NCBI GenBank assembly: GCA_017633985.1
Contig: JAGBOF010000025.1
Coordinates: 1-64,000, forward strand
From: Bacteroidales bacterium
GTDB lineage: Bacteria; Bacteroidota; Bacteroidia; Bacteroidales; P3
Reading direction: 5' to 3'
Length of the DNA stretch: 64,000 bases
The notes beneath the pieces were generated by a model. The model was given only the letters and a program-made list of their open reading frames with translations. It did not search any database and was not told the origin of the DNA. Within the stretch, counting starts at the first letter, position 1. Every line of letters begins with the position of its first letter. The position numbers and the translations under genes were made by a program. This document shows, one piece after another, positions 6,958-17,270 of this stretch.

Positions 6958-8667
6958 CTACAAACTTATCAGGATTAATATCTGTGCTGCGAATATCCGC
7001 AAGAACATACTCAAAGGATACACCGTAGCGTATGCAGTTGCAGGCTGGTCGGTTTCAGTCGCCCCGTTCAAAAATGCAAGTGCAGGCGGATCGGTATGCG
7101 ATCCTGCAATCATTCCCGCAATCGTATAATAAGGGAATTTAAACACCAATCTTGAAACAAGCGATACGATGAATATAGGAATGACAGTAATTAAAAATCC
7201 GTACAATACCCACATATAACCGCCGTTGACGATTGTTTCAACGAACGTATCGCCGCATGTCAAACCAACTGCCGCTAAAAACATGGCTATTCCTATTTCC
7301 CTTAACATCATATTGGCAGAAGAGGTAACGAAAGTAACGACTTTGTACATAGGGCCGAAGCGTGAAAGAAGTATAGCAACGATTAAAGGTCCTCCCGCCA
7401 AGCCTAATTTAACCGGTTGCGGTATTGCCGGGAATTTTATAGGAATCAATCCCAATACAACGCCCAAAAAGATTCCTAAAAAGATAGGAATAAGGTTCGG
7501 AACGTCCAACTTCTTAAGCGAATTACCCAAAATAGAAGCCGCTTTATTGATATGCTCTTCGCTTCCCACCACTTTGACGCGGTCACCCAGTTGAAGTTGA
7601 AGATGATCGTTAGGAACAAGTTCCACACCTGCACGTATAACGCGGGCAATAGTTATATTGTACAACGTTTCAAGGTGCAAACTACCCAAAGTCTTCCCCT
7701 GAATTTCTTTATTGGTTACAACGATTCGGTGAGCCTCCAATTTACCGTGATCAATATCCCATTCCTTTTCCTTAACCTCGCATTGCTGACCCAAAGTCTT
7801 TATAAGCTCATCCTTATACTCGGGCAAAACTACCACACGCAGCGTATTGCCCGTATTAATAACCGTATCCTTGGTTGCAGGCAATATAAGACCCTTGTCA
7901 TTCTTTATTCTGGTTATCGTAGCCGGCTTGTCAAACAATTTTAAGAACTCCCCTACCGTCAGTTTGTCCCATTTATCGTTGGTAACTCGCACCGCAATGC
8001 CGTCAGGTTTGATTTTGGCTTTGTTTTTAGCCGCATCTTCCTCACTTTTTACGTTTATACGGCAAATACCACGTACAATCATGGGAACGAATATTATTCC
8101 TATTACAGCCAAAGGGTAAGCCACGGCATAGGCTGACGATAAAAATGCACTTTCTTTGCCTGCGTCGTTAAGGGTCTGTTGTGCCGCACCGAGTGACGGT
8201 GTATTTGTCACCGCACCTGTCATAATTCCCGTCATAACATCCAACGGCGTACCGGTAACAACGCTTATTACAGCTGTGACAATACATGCCAAGACAATGA
8301 CACTCAACGCCATCATATTAAGACTCAATCCTCCCTGACGCAAAGAGGAAAAGAAGTTCGGGCCTACCTGTAATCCTATCGCATAAACGAAAAGTATCAA
8401 ACCGAATTCCTTTATAAATCCGAAGATCTTGGGATCTACGAACATACGGTCACTTATTCCGTTAGCTATAAGCAGTTGATGTCCGAAATGACTTAATATT
8501 ATGCCGATAAACAGCACCCATGTTATGCCTAAACTGATTCCTTTTACTTTGAATCTGCCTAAATAAATTCCCAAACATATAGTTGCCGCCAACATCAGCA
8601 TGGTTTGTCCTATCGTTGTGGCTCTGTCTCCTATATTAAGGAAGATTCCTTCTAACCATTCATTCAT
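6958..8667 (-). CDS. AspT/YidE-family aspartate:alanine-type exchanger
   Basis: A 569-residue inner-membrane protein with the family's two-halves layout: about five membrane segments at residues 10-200, two cytosolic TrkA-C (RCK_C) domains at about 205-380 (LTVGEFLKL, GKTLGSLHLETLYNITIARV), and five to six membrane segments at 390-569. Both halves carry the GxxTxTP / GSxTDPPAL signature (GAVTNTPSLGAAQ near 155; GSHTDPPAL near 525). The family exchanges dicarboxylic amino acids for products such as alanine; the substrate here is not known. It appears monocistronic, with its own terminator. Confidence 0.88.
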   Translation of the reverse strand: MNEWLEGIFLNIGDRATTIGQTMLMLAATICLGIYLGRFKVKGISLGITWVLFIGIILSHFGHQLLIANGISDRMFVDPKIFGFIKEFGLILFVYAIGLQVGPNFFSSLRQGGLSLNMMALSVIVLACIVTAVISVVTGTPLDVMTGIMTGAVTNTPSLGAAQQTLNDAGKESAFLSSAYAVAYPLAVIGIIFVPMIVRGICRINVKSEEDAAKNKAKIKPDGIAVRVTNDKWDKLTVGEFLKLFDKPATITRIKNDKGLILPATKDTVINTGNTLRVVVLPEYKDELIKTLGQQCEVKEKEWDIDHGKLEAHRIVVTNKEIQGKTLGSLHLETLYNITIARVIRAGVELVPNDHLQLQLGDRVKVVGSEEHINKAASILGNSLKKLDVPNLIPIFLGIFLGVVLGLIPIKFPAIPQPVKLGLAGGPLIVAILLSRFGPMYKVVTFVTSSANMMLREIGIAMFLAAVGLTCGDTFVETIVNGGYMWVLYGFLITVIPIFIVSLVSRLVFKFPYYTIAGMIAGSHTDPPALAFLNGATETDQPATAYATVYPLSMFLRIFAAQILILISL

Positions 8668-8843
8668 TTCTTTTACGTTTTACTTGTTGTTGTTTATTAT
8701 TTCATCAATTTTAAAAAAGTATTAACGGTTTAAATTCACTTTTATTTTAAAAAAATCGGTTTATTTTGCAAAATATATTACTATATCGGCTACTTACCGC
8801 ATGCAAAGCACTTTACAAATCACGGATCAGCCACCTTGTTTCT

Positions 8844-9032
8844 GCCCTTTGGCTTATCTTCGCCGCCCCGTGGCAAAAGAATTTGAAAAAAACTGTTTTT
8901 TTACCCTAAAAAAACCCTTTTTTGGAGTCAAAAAAAAAGGGTTTTTTCTGAATTATTATGCGACGGGGCGGCAATGATACGGCTTAAGGCTGTAAAAACA
9001 GGGTTTAAGGCAGCAAGAAAATGCCGCAAGGC
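8844..9032. repeat. Palindromic T7-x-A7 element, copy A
   Basis: About 189 bp. Outer boxes are GCCCTTTGGCTT (8844) and GCCGCAAGGC (9023). Inner inverted ends are GCCGCCCCGTGGC (8862-8874) and GCGACGGGGCGGC (8960-8972, one mismatch). The interior holds T7-ACCC-T-A7 type palindromes (CTG unit 8893-8914; CCC unit 8915-8938) and ends in GAATTATTATGCG. Similar copies lie near 17.1 and 40.1 kb. It sits between the starts and ends of two minus-strand genes and contains no usable ORF. Confidence 0.8.
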
Positions 9033-9049
9033 AACCGTCAAAACCCCTC

Positions 9050-9093
9050 TTATAAAAACAATAGGCGGCGTCAATAAATTGCCGCCGCCTATT
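9050..9093 (-). terminator. Terminator of the guaA-to-PorE-like operon
   Basis: Perfect 11-bp stem 9060-9070 (AATAGGCGGCG) with 9083-9093. The A-rich stretch at 9053-9059 gives a U-tract on the minus strand, 30 nt after the last stop codon. Confidence 0.75.
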
Positions 9094-9122
9094 AAATCAT
9101 TGTATTCTGCTGTCACTTCATT

Positions 9123-11402
9123 TTATTTTGCTATCACGCCGATATCAATGCTGTTTACGTCCTCCCAACCCTGAACCGTATTTTCCTTACCGTAACCTGT
9201 CACGATAACATTATCTTTACTCATGCCGGCTTTCACAAGTATGTCGGCAATCTGCGAAGCCTGTTTGTCGGAAAGTTGTTTGGCGTCCATCTTCTGCACG
9301 GGCTTTACCGCATGTACGCCTATTGTCACAATATAAGGCAAGTTATTGAAACAATCAGCCAACAATTCCAGATTCTTTCTGCCTGCGGCGGTTATATTAC
9401 CGCTTACATCAAACGGCGATTCTAGTGTTATCAACTCCTGTTTGCTTACCGTCTGCTCAACAGAGTATATCCTCAATCCGTTTTCGCTAAGCGGCGAAAA
9501 ATAATTGCGTTTGTAGGCTGCAATCAACACATCCTTTTCAGGTTTTATGAATGCGAAAAATCCTTTTTCGTCAGGGCGTGTGACGTTTTTAAGTTTCAGG
9601 GTCTGTTTGTCGTAAATATTTATCCTCAAACTCTGCGGCGAGGAAATAATTTTGGTATCCACCTTACCGCTTATACGTTCGAAATCCGTATTTCCCTCCA
9701 AATATATATTGTTTTCCGCCTTAAATTCCGCATCTTGGGATATTACCAAAATATTTCCGTTAAGTCCTACTACGTAATCGTCGTCTTCGGTATTGAAATC
9801 CTCACCCAAAAGTACGGGTTCGCTCCATGAATACCAGTCATTGACGTCTTCGCGGAACGAAACGTAGATATCTTTCTTTCCGAAGTTAAATCCCCTGTCG
9901 GAAGAGAACCAAAGGGTTTTCTTATCTGCTGAAAGAACGGGATTACACTCGTCATAACGGGAATTAATTACGGAAGGCAAAGCAAAAGGTGTGCTCCATT
10001 TGCCGTTTTCAAGCAAACTGACAAAAATATCCCTGTTATTACTTCCCTCATACCACCCGTATCCGTTAGTATCTGATTGTGCGAAAATCTTAATATCCTT
10101 ATACGAAGGCGTAATATCGCCGCCTGCTTCGGTAAGAACGAATTTCATTTCCGTATTTTGCGCATTCTTGAACTGCAAATAGGAATAATCATTATTAAGA
10201 CCGAAATTCACGGCTTTGTTTCTCGGTTGTTTGGAATTTAATTCCTCAAAGGTTTCGAAAACTTTCGCTGCCGTGCGGGCATTTAAGCTTTTGAATAACT
10301 GTTTATGCTTTTTGTAGTCCTCCAAAGTAAGTTTGGGTTTATTTTTCAACATATCCAATACCTCCGCCTGCTTTTTCGCTTCCGCAACACTTTCATCGTC
10401 TTCAAGCACAGGGAATGTTGATATAAGGAGGTTGATATCGTGAAGATCCAAATCGGATATGTATCTTTTGGCAAATTGCTTCAACAGTTTTTCATCGGGT
10501 TGCAATTGCTGAATCTTCGTCATCGCAGTAAGGGAATAATGCTCCGTTGCGGCAAGTGACAGTTTATCGAAAACCTCTCGGTAGTTTTTATCATCGGTAC
10601 TGTGACTGTCAAGATAATATATCATATCCGTGATACTGCCTTGCGAGACGTATTGTTCATATTGAACTTTCTCTATATTATTGCGCGCCATTTTCACATA
10701 ATTACCGTCAGGGTATTCTTTGATATACGCCATATAAGAATCTACAGTATTATCTTTTAACGCCTTTGTGAATGCCAGACGGTCAATTTCGCCCAATGCT
10801 TTGGCTTTATAGGATTCCGACGGAGTTGTTTTGGCAAATAATTTCAATGAATCTATATTTCCCTGTTGCATATAGTACTGAAAACGGTGTTCATTCAGCC
10901 ATTGCAAAGCATCTTCTGTCTGCGCTGCATCGGGATATGAGTCTACGAATTTTTGATACGCCTCTATCGTAGGACTCTCCTGCAAGTTCTCGTAAGCAAT
11001 TTGATTTCTTATTCTCGTAGCTTCCTTATTCAGTTCGGGATGATCAACCGACAGTTCTATATATTTATTAAACCGCTCAACGTTACGCTGTCTGTAAACC
11101 GATGAAAGCAGTGATTGCGCCAATTCATCATCAGGAATTTTCTTTTTTGACACACTGTTATATTGTAACAAATATCTGTAAGCCTCCAAAGAATCTACAT
11201 CAGGATTGTTGCTGTCTGCATAATAACGGTAAAAGATATAATAATAGTCGGAATTAGCTGTATCACTCTGATAAACCTTACCCATCAAATCTTTTACCCT
11301 GTCAAATTCCCCTTTATCCAATAACTTCATCATATCGGACATCTGCGAGAAACTTACAAATGGTAATATAATAGTCAAAATAGTTATAACCGCTTTTTTC
11401 AT
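9123..11402 (-). CDS. PorE-like envelope protein: TPR repeats, PD40 propeller, regulatory and OmpA-like domains
   Basis: A 759-residue secreted or periplasmic protein. Signal peptide 1-19 (ends VSFSQ). Helical tetratricopeptide-like repeats with YxxFVDSYPDA and YIKEYPDGNY cores fill about 25-390. PD40/WD40-like strands (LWFSSDRGFNFGKKDIYVS) follow at about 410-590, a carboxypeptidase-regulatory-like domain at about 600-660 and a divergent OmpA-C-like end (SDKQASQIADILVKAGM..VIVTGYGKE) at 680-755. The T9SS protein PorE has the same order of domains but is a shorter lipoprotein; no lipobox is seen here. It follows the next upstream gene by 8 bp. It may be a T9SS or peptidoglycan-tethering component, or an unrelated envelope protein of the same build. 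Confidence 0.65.
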   Translation of the reverse strand: MKKAVITILTIILPFVSFSQMSDMMKLLDKGEFDRVKDLMGKVYQSDTANSDYYYIFYRYYADSNNPDVDSLEAYRYLLQYNSVSKKKIPDDELAQSLLSSVYRQRNVERFNKYIELSVDHPELNKEATRIRNQIAYENLQESPTIEAYQKFVDSYPDAAQTEDALQWLNEHRFQYYMQQGNIDSLKLFAKTTPSESYKAKALGEIDRLAFTKALKDNTVDSYMAYIKEYPDGNYVKMARNNIEKVQYEQYVSQGSITDMIYYLDSHSTDDKNYREVFDKLSLAATEHYSLTAMTKIQQLQPDEKLLKQFAKRYISDLDLHDINLLISTFPVLEDDESVAEAKKQAEVLDMLKNKPKLTLEDYKKHKQLFKSLNARTAAKVFETFEELNSKQPRNKAVNFGLNNDYSYLQFKNAQNTEMKFVLTEAGGDITPSYKDIKIFAQSDTNGYGWYEGSNNRDIFVSLLENGKWSTPFALPSVINSRYDECNPVLSADKKTLWFSSDRGFNFGKKDIYVSFREDVNDWYSWSEPVLLGEDFNTEDDDYVVGLNGNILVISQDAEFKAENNIYLEGNTDFERISGKVDTKIISSPQSLRINIYDKQTLKLKNVTRPDEKGFFAFIKPEKDVLIAAYKRNYFSPLSENGLRIYSVEQTVSKQELITLESPFDVSGNITAAGRKNLELLADCFNNLPYIVTIGVHAVKPVQKMDAKQLSDKQASQIADILVKAGMSKDNVIVTGYGKENTVQGWEDVNSIDIGVIAK

Positions 11403-11410
11403 TTCTACAA

Positions 11411-14056
11411 TTACATTTCAAAGTCAAATGATTCTGCCTTTTTTCCTTTCATTACAACGGATATTTTGTACTTTCCTTTTTTCAAATCCTTATAAAAAAC
11501 TTCTCCGTTTGTTATATTGTCTGCCGTTGTAAGCTTATTATCTTTGTAATTCAATATTTCCACTTTGTCAATTGCATTAACGCCGTCATAATACATCAAC
11601 AATCTGCCGTTATCCTTCCAAACACACAAATCTTCGATTGCAAAATTTTTGTTTTTCTCCGCTACGGATTGCAAAATATGAAGTCTGTACTTTTCTGACG
11701 TCCCCGCCTGCAAATAAGTCTTTATTCCGCCGTCTTTACACATATTATAAAAGGTATGTTGCTCCGTATCCTCTATAAATATACGCACATAATCAGGCAT
11801 AATGGACAGATTGTTCAAATTAATCTCCACATCGGACGGATTACCTATATAAAGACCTATATCATATACGGCGGGATAATCGGGAAATACGTTTACGGAG
11901 TATTCATCATAGCCGTCTTTCAAATATATATCGGGCATATCTTCATTATTGCCGAACATCTTGTGGCAATCATATTCATCAAATCCGTAAGAACTGCCGT
12001 CTTCCATTCCAAGCAGAACATATTGCCAAGATTTACCTTTGGTTACCGATAATTTAAGGTAATTCTCATTTGTCCATGCAGGAGTTACGGTCTTGGGAAT
12101 ATATTGATGCGAACGTTTAAAGGTTATCTCGGAAGAATTATACAATGCCTCAACAAAGAAACTCTCCAATGAAGGTATCATAACCTCTTCTTTATTGTCT
12201 ATTATAAGAGGATTGTATACTTTTGTTTCCCTGTCAAACATCATTATCACGTTACCCTGAATCTTTCCGTCAATATCATCAAACAGCTTTTTGCTTGATA
12301 AAGGTGCCGTATAAGGATTTCCTACCAAATTCCATCTGTCTTCTTTGGTAAAAACAAGTGGTACGGTTACATTCTTACTGCACAAAAGACCTTCATACTT
12401 AACATCAACGGGATTATGCGTATAAACAGCATAACCTCTGCCGGGAGTAAGCGGAAATTGCGGATCGGTAATATAGTCACTCCAGTAATCGTCCAATTTA
12501 CTGCGTTTACCTGTATTGTATTGCATAAACCACGTATCGTTATCCGATGAAAAATTCTTCATTGAGAATATTGCGGCGTGGGCTTGATTGACAGGTGACG
12601 AAATATAGTTCCAGCGTGAAGGCATTAAACTTTGATGAACCGTAAACCAAGCATTCTTATTGTAGAAGATATCATTTGAAACATAAAACGTTTTGCCCGT
12701 ATTGATTGACACATTGGCACTGTCATCCAATATTAACATACTGCACGAAATATCATCATCCACTTTGGCATTCACGCCTTTGCTTATAACGACGAAATCT
12801 TCCGTATTAGGCACTGCTGACGATTGCCAATTATCCGCATCGGTCCATAATCCCGAATGAATCATCGTCTTTACTTTCGGAGACCCGAAATAATAATCTT
12901 TCATTACGATATCCCTGTCTGCCGACAGTTCAATATCCAATGACGTGGCAGCAACGGGTGATTTCAATGCCGCACAGTATTCATATTTCTTTACCGTATC
13001 ATACATTGAAAACAATAACTTATCATCACGATACCATCTGTAACGGATTTTTATTCTCTGGAAATTATCTTTGCTTTGGGTAATTCTGTATTGATAATCC
13101 GTATTGGAGAAAACGGGCACTGTATACGAAAATTGTTTTCCGTTATCATTGTTTTCTGGCAAAAGGTTCTCACTGTAATCGGTATGTTTGGCACAAGAGC
13201 CCGTCAATATGATTTCTTTTGCCTGCGGCAATTTAGTTGTATTGAATATCAACCTCGCTTCATGTCTGCCTTCTTTCTTCGGATTATATGCAACGCTTAT
13301 TATACGTTTGGCAGTTCCTGCTTCAACGGATGATTGCGATACGGAGAAATTGGCAGCATCATTGCCTATTATCCTTATTGTTATGCTGTCCCTTATATTC
13401 TTCCCCTCAACAGCAACACGCCTGCTTTCGGGATAAATATACGGTAAAGGAATCTTATTAAAATTTATTTCGCCTAAATTTTTCTTGTCCGCATCACTGT
13501 TATCGTATACAGCAATCTGTGCAGGCACTCCTTGGAACTCGTCATACTCCGAATAAACGGTAATATTATTAAAATGTATGTCAGGATATCCCGATTTATT
13601 CTTGCCGTAGGTGTCTATCAACCATGAAATCTGCACAAAATCTTTATTGTTACATTCTGCGGGAAGCACAATCTTATCAAAACTTCTTGAATAACGTTTC
13701 TGTGAAGTCACAAACTCCACATTGCGGCCCTTACTGTCCTTTACATCCTTCCAATTATCACTTTCCGACAAACGGTACTGAAGTCTTGCGAACCACTTAA
13801 CCTTTGTTTTCTTGGTAAAGGAGTTATGCCATCCAACCGTGATATTTTCTTGGTTTAATGAAGAAACAGTATAAGTCAATCTGCCCGGTATTGCCGAAAA
13901 ACTTTTGCTGTCTGCGTACTTTACCGTCAGCGGATCATTCTCCAAATTGTATATATTGTCCTCTTGAGCACTTACTTTGGGCAAAGTAATTACACAAACT
14001 GCAACATAAAGTAATAAAACAGATAAATATTTTATATATTTTGTCAATAATTCCAT
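11411..14056 (-). CDS. Large secreted beta-rich protein of unknown function
   Basis: An 881-residue exported protein; the signal peptide is within residues 1-30 (ends KVSAQ). It has a beta-sandwich region (about 40-170), an ASH-like segment around 220-290 (AYNPKKEGRHEARLIFNTT), and a region starting SGLWTDADNWQSSAVP (near 400) typical of Bacteroidetes extracellular proteins. The end, LKKGKYKISVVMKGKK, resembles a T9SS type A sorting domain but is degenerate. It overlaps the upstream gene by 13 bp and is followed by the PorE-like gene 8 bp later, so these three are cotranscribed. Probably a surface or outer-membrane-associated partner of the PorE-like protein; no enzyme motif recognised. Confidence 0.6.
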   Translation of the reverse strand: MELLTKYIKYLSVLLLYVAVCVITLPKVSAQEDNIYNLENDPLTVKYADSKSFSAIPGRLTYTVSSLNQENITVGWHNSFTKKTKVKWFARLQYRLSESDNWKDVKDSKGRNVEFVTSQKRYSRSFDKIVLPAECNNKDFVQISWLIDTYGKNKSGYPDIHFNNITVYSEYDEFQGVPAQIAVYDNSDADKKNLGEINFNKIPLPYIYPESRRVAVEGKNIRDSITIRIIGNDAANFSVSQSSVEAGTAKRIISVAYNPKKEGRHEARLIFNTTKLPQAKEIILTGSCAKHTDYSENLLPENNDNGKQFSYTVPVFSNTDYQYRITQSKDNFQRIKIRYRWYRDDKLLFSMYDTVKKYEYCAALKSPVAATSLDIELSADRDIVMKDYYFGSPKVKTMIHSGLWTDADNWQSSAVPNTEDFVVISKGVNAKVDDDISCSMLILDDSANVSINTGKTFYVSNDIFYNKNAWFTVHQSLMPSRWNYISSPVNQAHAAIFSMKNFSSDNDTWFMQYNTGKRSKLDDYWSDYITDPQFPLTPGRGYAVYTHNPVDVKYEGLLCSKNVTVPLVFTKEDRWNLVGNPYTAPLSSKKLFDDIDGKIQGNVIMMFDRETKVYNPLIIDNKEEVMIPSLESFFVEALYNSSEITFKRSHQYIPKTVTPAWTNENYLKLSVTKGKSWQYVLLGMEDGSSYGFDEYDCHKMFGNNEDMPDIYLKDGYDEYSVNVFPDYPAVYDIGLYIGNPSDVEINLNNLSIMPDYVRIFIEDTEQHTFYNMCKDGGIKTYLQAGTSEKYRLHILQSVAEKNKNFAIEDLCVWKDNGRLLMYYDGVNAIDKVEILNYKDNKLTTADNITNGEVFYKDLKKGKYKISVVMKGKKAESFDFEM

Positions 14057-15243
14057 TGGGATTTTATTTTATAATTATCCAATTTGTATATTGTTGCATT
14101 GCCGTTTTGCCAACCTGAAGACGAATCATTGCGGATAAACCTGTATCGGCTTATCATGTCCTTCTGATTGTTTGCTACGGGTTGCTGAATAAACTGATCG
14201 CCTTTGTCTTTAATCAAAGGTATGAAGAACATAATTATATCATACCCCAAAGCGGCATAAATTTTCTGCGGTTCGGTTTTGAAATTACGCCTGTAAACGG
14301 AAGCAAACTCCACAAAATCCGAATTAGTATAATCATTATAATAAGAAAGCGGAAAATGAAAATCCAGATCCTGCAATTTCTTATAATCATTACCCGCATA
14401 ATCCAGCCAATCATATTGAGCGCATAAAGTAATGTCAGATTTGGTTTGCAATAATGTATTCATAAGATTTTGCGCATACATCTTATTATCTCTTTCCGAT
14501 GGTTTATCCGTCAGATTAACCACCACATTATTTTCCGTCTTTGATATATAATTTTTAAGCTTCGCCGCATTTTTCCTATAATTCAATATAGTCCAATTAT
14601 CGGTTATCTGCGGCAGATTTTCTTTCCAATAATTGATCAACTGCGGCGGAACGTTCTTATCATCATATATTACGATAATTTTTGATGCCTTGCATTTTTG
14701 CTCTATATATTTCATGATGCAGTTGGACATTGCCTCGCCGTCGGGTTGTATTTTAAAAACGTACGGGTTCTTCAAAATAGAATTATCCTGTGACATAGGA
14801 TTGACAAGAGGTATCCCGTTAGTTTGGCAAAAAGCCGACACAGTCTCAAAACTCTGCTTAAAAACCAACGGAATTATCAAATCCATTTCCTTCATTGCGG
14901 GATAATCCAAAGCCTGCTGCATCTTCCTGGCGTCATTCTCCCCTACGTCAAAAACATACAGCGATACCTTGTATCCTTTCTTCTCCAAATTATCCAAAGC
15001 AATCCTCGCACCTTCGTAAAATGATATGTAAGAAAAACATTTATAGTTCTTACCTCTTTTTTCGTCTATATTATATTCATTAAACGACAATTCATCAATG
15101 CTTTCGTAGAATAACGGCAAAAGCATCGCCACCTTTATGTTTTTATGCTCCGTATCGGATGTACTATGCAATATGTTTGCCTGACGGCAGTATGAACTTA
15201 CCGATACAAATATTAATAATATTACAACGATTATTCTTTTCAT
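14044..15243 (-). CDS. Type 1 periplasmic-binding-fold protein
   Basis: A 399-residue exported protein: signal peptide 1-19, then a Leu/Ile/Val-binding-protein-like fold (KVAMLLPLF near 38, FYEGARIALDNLEKKGY near 80, IPLVNPMSQDNSI near 165, AALGYDIIMFFIPL near 345). In Bacteroidetes such proteins occur without ABC permeases and have been likened to LpoA-type envelope factors. No permease or ATPase is nearby. It starts 59 bp after guaA and overlaps the next gene by 13 bp, so it belongs to the envelope operon. The ligand is unknown. Confidence 0.7.
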   Translation of the reverse strand: MKRIIVVILLIFVSVSSYCRQANILHSTSDTEHKNIKVAMLLPLFYESIDELSFNEYNIDEKRGKNYKCFSYISFYEGARIALDNLEKKGYKVSLYVFDVGENDARKMQQALDYPAMKEMDLIIPLVFKQSFETVSAFCQTNGIPLVNPMSQDNSILKNPYVFKIQPDGEAMSNCIMKYIEQKCKASKIIVIYDDKNVPPQLINYWKENLPQITDNWTILNYRKNAAKLKNYISKTENNVVVNLTDKPSERDNKMYAQNLMNTLLQTKSDITLCAQYDWLDYAGNDYKKLQDLDFHFPLSYYNDYTNSDFVEFASVYRRNFKTEPQKIYAALGYDIIMFFIPLIKDKGDQFIQQPVANNQKDMISRYRFIRNDSSSGWQNGNATIYKLDNYKIKSQWNY

Positions 15244-15302
15244 ATCATCAAGTACTCAATATACATATTACATACTACATCCTACGTACTACATATCACG
15301 CA

Positions 15303-16829
15303 CTACTCCCATTCGATGGTTGCAGGAGGTTTGGAAGATATGTCGTAACAAACGCGGTTCACTCCTTTAACCTGATTGATTATCTTATTGGAGACTTCGG
15401 CCAGGAATTCATAAGGCAAATGACACCAATCAGCCGTCATACCGTCCACACTCTCTACCGCACGCAAGGCAACAACTCTTTCATACGTTCTTTCATCGCC
15501 CATAACCCCCACACTCTGCACAGGAAGCAATATCGCACCTGCCTGCCATACCTTATCATACAAATCCCACTGTTTCAAAGAAGATATAAATATATGATCG
15601 ACTTCCTGAAGTATCGAAACCTTTTCTTCAGTTATATCTCCGAGGATGCGTATAGCCAATCCCGGACCCGGGAAAGGATGTCTGCCCAAAAGTTCCTGCT
15701 TCAATCCCAATTCTTTGCCCACTCTGCGGACTTCGTCTTTGAATAATAAACGAAGCGGTTCGACTAATTGCAATTTCATATAGTCAGGCAATCCTCCCAC
15801 ATTGTGATGTGATTTTATCGTTTGCGAAGGTCCTTTAACCGATGAGGACTCTATAACGTCAGGATAGATTGTTCCCTGTCCCAACCACTTAACATCTTTA
15901 AGTTTGTTAGCCTCTCGGTCAAACACGTCTATAAATGTTTTACCTATTGCCTTACGTTTCTTTTCAGGTTCGGTAACTCCCGAAAGTACCTTGTAAAAAT
16001 CCTGTTTCGCATCAACGCCTATAACGTTCAAACCCATGTCTTGGTAAGACGAAAGGACATCCGAGAACTCGTTTTTGCGCAAAAGACCGTTATCAACGAA
16101 TATGCAGGTAAGATTTTTGCCTATCGCACGGTGCAAAAGCATTGCCGCAACCGAAGAATCCACTCCCCCGCTTAAACCTAACACCACTTTATCATCACCG
16201 AGTTTGCGTTTTAACTCTTCAACCGTCGATTTAACGAAATTGGCAGGGGTCCACGTTCCGTCACAACGGCAAATGTCCAACACAAAGTTACGCAGTAACT
16301 GACTTCCGAACTCACTGTGATGTACTTCAGGGTGGAATTGTATTGCGTATGTGTCCTCTCCTTTTATTTTGTAGCCTGCATTTTGCACGTCCTTGGTAGA
16401 ACAAATTATTTCAAAGTCGCTCGGCAATTCCAATATGGTATCTCCGTGGGACATCCACACTTGAGAATCCTTTTTCACACCCTTTAAAAGCGGACAATTA
16501 TCATTTACGGACACCAAATTAGCACGGCCGTATTCCCTTATAACGCTTTTTTCAACTTTTCCGCCTGATTTATGAACCATATACTGTGCTCCGTAGCATA
16601 TACCCAGAACAGGCAATTTGCCTTTAAAGAGTGACAAATCCGTATTGGGTGCCTGCGGATCGGTTACCGAATAAGGGCTTCCCGAAAGGACAACTCCTTT
16701 TATGTCGTCAGTGATTTGCGGTATTTTGTTATAAGGATGGATTTCGCAATAAACGTTTTGTTCCCTTATCTTGCGTGCTATCAGTTGTGTGTACTGACTT
16801 CCGTGGTCTAAAATCAATATTGTCTGCAT
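15303..16829 (-). CDS. guaA: GMP synthase (glutamine-hydrolysing)
   Basis: A 508-residue cytoplasmic enzyme converting XMP to GMP with glutamine and ATP. Class I glutamine amidotransferase domain with [10 protein letters not shown] (nucleophile Cys near 77) and FHPEVHHSE (His/Glu near 166-168). ATP-pyrophosphatase domain with the P-loop [13 protein letters not shown] (near 217-229). C-terminal dimerisation domain ends in the conserved KPPATIEWE. Full length for the family. It is the first gene of a minus-strand run with three envelope genes, an unusual companionship for a purine gene. Confidence 0.97.
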   Translation of the reverse strand: MQTILILDHGSQYTQLIARKIREQNVYCEIHPYNKIPQITDDIKGVVLSGSPYSVTDPQAPNTDLSLFKGKLPVLGICYGAQYMVHKSGGKVEKSVIREYGRANLVSVNDNCPLLKGVKKDSQVWMSHGDTILELPSDFEIICSTKDVQNAGYKIKGEDTYAIQFHPEVHHSEFGSQLLRNFVLDICRCDGTWTPANFVKSTVEELKRKLGDDKVVLGLSGGVDSSVAAMLLHRAIGKNLTCIFVDNGLLRKNEFSDVLSSYQDMGLNVIGVDAKQDFYKVLSGVTEPEKKRKAIGKTFIDVFDREANKLKDVKWLGQGTIYPDVIESSSVKGPSQTIKSHHNVGGLPDYMKLQLVEPLRLLFKDEVRRVGKELGLKQELLGRHPFPGPGLAIRILGDITEEKVSILQEVDHIFISSLKQWDLYDKVWQAGAILLPVQSVGVMGDERTYERVVALRAVESVDGMTADWCHLPYEFLAEVSNKIINQVKGVNRVCYDISSKPPATIEWE

Positions 16830-16935
16830 CTTTTTCAGTGTTATATTTCAAATAACGGTCACCGAACGCCGCCGTATATATACTTTATTGCCGTATATCC
16901 GCCGTTCAATAATCCATATTCATTATATTTTGCTA

Positions 16936-16943
16936 CAAAGTTA
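16936..16943 (-). promoter_or_regulatory. -7 element upstream of guaA
   Basis: Reverse strand reads TAACTTTG, about 107 nt before the guaA start. The leader is long but contains no recognised riboswitch. Confidence 0.45.
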
Positions 16944-17061
16944 CAACTTTTTCGCCACATATCAACAAATTTTACACTTAAGGTGCATTAAATTTTTTAT
17001 AACCCGCCGTCTTACAACAGTTAAAAGCCTTTGTAAGGCGGCAATTGCGCAAAATTTTTCC

Positions 17062-17248
17062 GCCCTTTGGCTTTTCAATCCCGCTTTAAAGCATGTTGCT
17101 GCCGCCCCGTGGCGTGTTATTTTGAAAAAAAGGGTTTTTTCAGGGTAAAAAAACTGTTTTTTTGAGTCAAAAAAACCCCTTTTTTGAAATTAATACGCCA
17201 TGGGGCGGCGGCAACATGCCTTAGGGCAGAATTTCATTGCCGTAAGGC
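17062..17248. repeat. Palindromic T7-x-A7 element, copy B
   Basis: About 187 bp between divergent guaA and wecA-like genes. Outer boxes GCCCTTTGGCTT (17062) and GCCGTAAGGC (17239). Inverted arms 17091-17115 and 17195-17219 match at 23 of 25 positions. The interior is two exact 22-nt units: 17132-17153 (GGG-T6-CAGGGT-A7) and 17154-17175 (CTG-T7-GAGTC-A7), then CCCC-T6-GAAATTAATACG. It is the best preserved copy. Confidence 0.85.
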
Positions 17249-17270
17249 AACAATAAAACTCACCCTCAAA

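Noticed and set aside
16830-16935. Purine riboswitch in the guaA leader
   Set aside because: No three-way-junction core or conserved purine-riboswitch loops could be seen in the leader.
17091-17219. Integron attC site or rho-independent terminator for element B
   Set aside because: No GTTRRRY/RYYYAAC core sites, and it lies between divergent genes, so neither reading fits.
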